A stretch of 64,000 nt of DNA from Litomosoides sigmodontis (Eukaryota > Nematoda > Chromadorea > Rhabditida > Onchocercidae). A program made the translations under genes and the position numbers. The stretch covers positions 10,442,190-10,506,189 of the forward strand of contig OY718806.1 of the NCBI GenBank assembly GCA_963070105.1. Reading direction: 5' to 3'. This document shows positions 62,585-64,000 of this stretch, piece by piece (position 1 is the first letter of the stretch; every line of letters begins with the position of its first letter). Below the pieces are notes generated by a model that made no database searches, was not told where the DNA came from, and worked only from the letters and a program-made list of their open reading frames with translations.

Positions 62585-63848
62585 TTAGTCGTCAAAATCC
62601 GACAAATCTTCGTAATCTGGGTCGTGATATTCCGTGAAACGATTTGGTACTGGTTTATTCCTGTAAGTAAAGGAAAATCCATTTAGAAAAAAAGAAGCGA
62701 TAAAGGGATACAATTTGTAAGGTGACATAAGTGTCATGAAATCTCTACGTTTTATTAAATTGAAAAAAATATGGTATGTAAGGTATTTTAACGTTTTCTG
62801 AAGGTAATCGAAAAAATTCTGCCCCTCACTATTAGCTGATACACCACGTACATTTATTGAATGTAACCAGCAACGCCTGGAGAAAAAGAAAAAAAAACAA
62901 GAACAATAAGAAATAACTGCAGTTTAGCATATTCTTTAACAATAATAGCACGCGTGATAGCCCCACCCTGTGGAGGAAAGGTTGAGAGGGCGGTACCATA
63001 AAAGTTACAAAAGATTTCTAGAACAATTCATGAGAATAAAATGTCTGAACATTAACTGTTTATTGATTTTCAGGTATTCAGGTGCTACAATCAGGAGATT
63101 ACGAAGGGTTCTTTCTGCATGATTAATTTTAAGTGATTGGTAAAATTTAACCTTGCAAGACTGTCAAATGAAATCGGGTTGCTTTCACGAACTTCTCGAC
63201 CAATTGATTGGAACCGGTGTTCCCAAAACGATGCAGTTCGTAGAGCAGCGCTTAAGTAGGACGTACCAGCAGTACGCCAATCCTTGTCACCCTTAAGCAA
63301 CATTTGTATGCGCTTGAATAAATCCGTTGTAAGCTTTTTTGTTACCTTCGCCGGGAAACATTTACTGGTCAAGAATTCCGATTTCAAAATTATTTGAAAA
63401 AATTACCAGACTTAACAACTGTACAAATTTTTAAAAAACTGATGGAATACAGGTCAAACTTCGAGTCGTTTTTCAACCAAATCCTCAGTAAAATTTATTT
63501 TTTTTAGAAACAAAGGACTAAAAATTAAGAATTTCAAGGAAACAAAAGGCTACTATGTACCTTTGTAAAAATATAAGCTGAGAGTGGAGCATCACCTTTT
63601 GAACTTGATTCTCGCAGCAATTTCTCCTCCCACGTCTGTGGTCTAAGAATCGGAAATAAAACTTAAAAATAGGTATTTTCGACTACAACAACATAATAAT
63701 GGACAAAAAATAAAAGAGGAAGTTACCCTCGTGGAACATATTTGCCTTCTGGTCGCTTGTACAGATCAACAGAATATTGTAAATCAAAATCAAAATAGTC
63801 TGGATCATCGCGATTTGGACGACTGTAATACGGACGTGGCATAAATGC
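62585..63848 (-). CDS. Unrecognised protein, 5' part beyond the right edge
   Basis: Visible exons (minus): 63848-63727, 63642-63561, 63345-63152, 62876-62793, 62660-62585; all close in phase and give about 185 residues. The sequence begins AFMPRPYYSRPNRDDPDY, has a Tyr/Asp/Arg-rich N-terminal part (DLYKRPEGKYVPRGPQTWEE) and a basic helical middle (VTKKLTTDLFKRIQMLL, then TSYLSAALRTASFWEHRF). It ends in a very acidic tail (YHDPDYEDLSDFDD). The first visible exon opens after a TTTCAG acceptor, so the start codon lies upstream. A frame reading ETDNRVS at 63985-63999 may be part of the preceding exon. The style suggests a small conserved housekeeping protein, perhaps mitochondrial, but I cannot name it. 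Two signals are weak: the CGAAG acceptor before 63345 and the GTTAAA donor after 62793. Confidence 0.65.
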
Positions 63849-64000
63849 CTGAAATTTTGGCAAAATGAAAAGTAATTTTCTAAAAATATAATAAGCTTTA
63901 TACACCAATAACAGTAATATTTCAACAGGAGGAAACTTAAGGAAAATAGTCAAATAATAGTTCTGAGCCACGTCCGTACGAAACGCGATTATCAGTTTCT

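Overview
This is nuclear DNA from a nematode. It is AT-rich, its genes are cut by many introns of roughly 80 to 2000 bases ending in TTTCAG-like acceptors, and its proteins read best as nematode orthologues. Most telling is a vesicular acetylcholine transporter gene (unc-17) lying directly upstream of, and apparently nested within, the choline acetyltransferase gene (cha-1), as in the C. elegans cholinergic gene locus. The longer introns and large gene-free spacers fit a clade III parasite such as a filarial worm better than Caenorhabditis. That placement is inference; no species marker is visible.

Layout from left to right. (1) 18-5412, minus: group I p21-activated kinase, closest in style to MAX-2, 13 exons, with its extreme C-terminus beyond the left edge. 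(2) 5.4-16.8 kb: an 11.4 kb spacer between divergent genes, with a patch of microsatellites and palindromes at 9.3-10.7 kb. (3) 16832-22729, plus: calcineurin catalytic subunit (tax-6), 13 exons, complete. (4) 25736-28589, plus: RASSF-type Ras-association tumour-suppressor homologue with C1, RA and SARAH domains, 12 exons, complete. (5) 28.6-39.3 kb: spacer that should hold the shared promoter and non-coding first exon of the cholinergic locus. (6) 39295-41040, plus: unc-17, 2 coding exons. (7) 42778-48841, plus: cha-1, 14 coding exons. (8) about 49.8-55.8 kb, minus: an unrecognised protein of about 600 residues or more. (9) 56892-59703, plus: HHEX-class homeobox gene (pha-2), 4 exons. (10) 62585-63848 and onward, minus: an unrecognised conserved-looking protein, cut by the right edge.

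unc-17 and cha-1 act together: CHA-1 makes acetylcholine and UNC-17 loads it into synaptic vesicles. Calcineurin, PAK, RASSF and PHA-2 are signalling or developmental genes with no evident shared pathway here.

Exon models were built by hand from splice signals and reading-frame phase. For max-2, tax-6, the RASSF gene, unc-17, cha-1 and pha-2 every junction closes in phase. Points worth a second look are two GC-AG introns that protein homology requires (one in the PAK, one in cha-1), a perfect 33-bp foldback in a PAK intron, a possible 8-nt microexon, and two genes I could not assign to a family. I saw no CRISPR array, rRNA, convincing tRNA or intact transposon.
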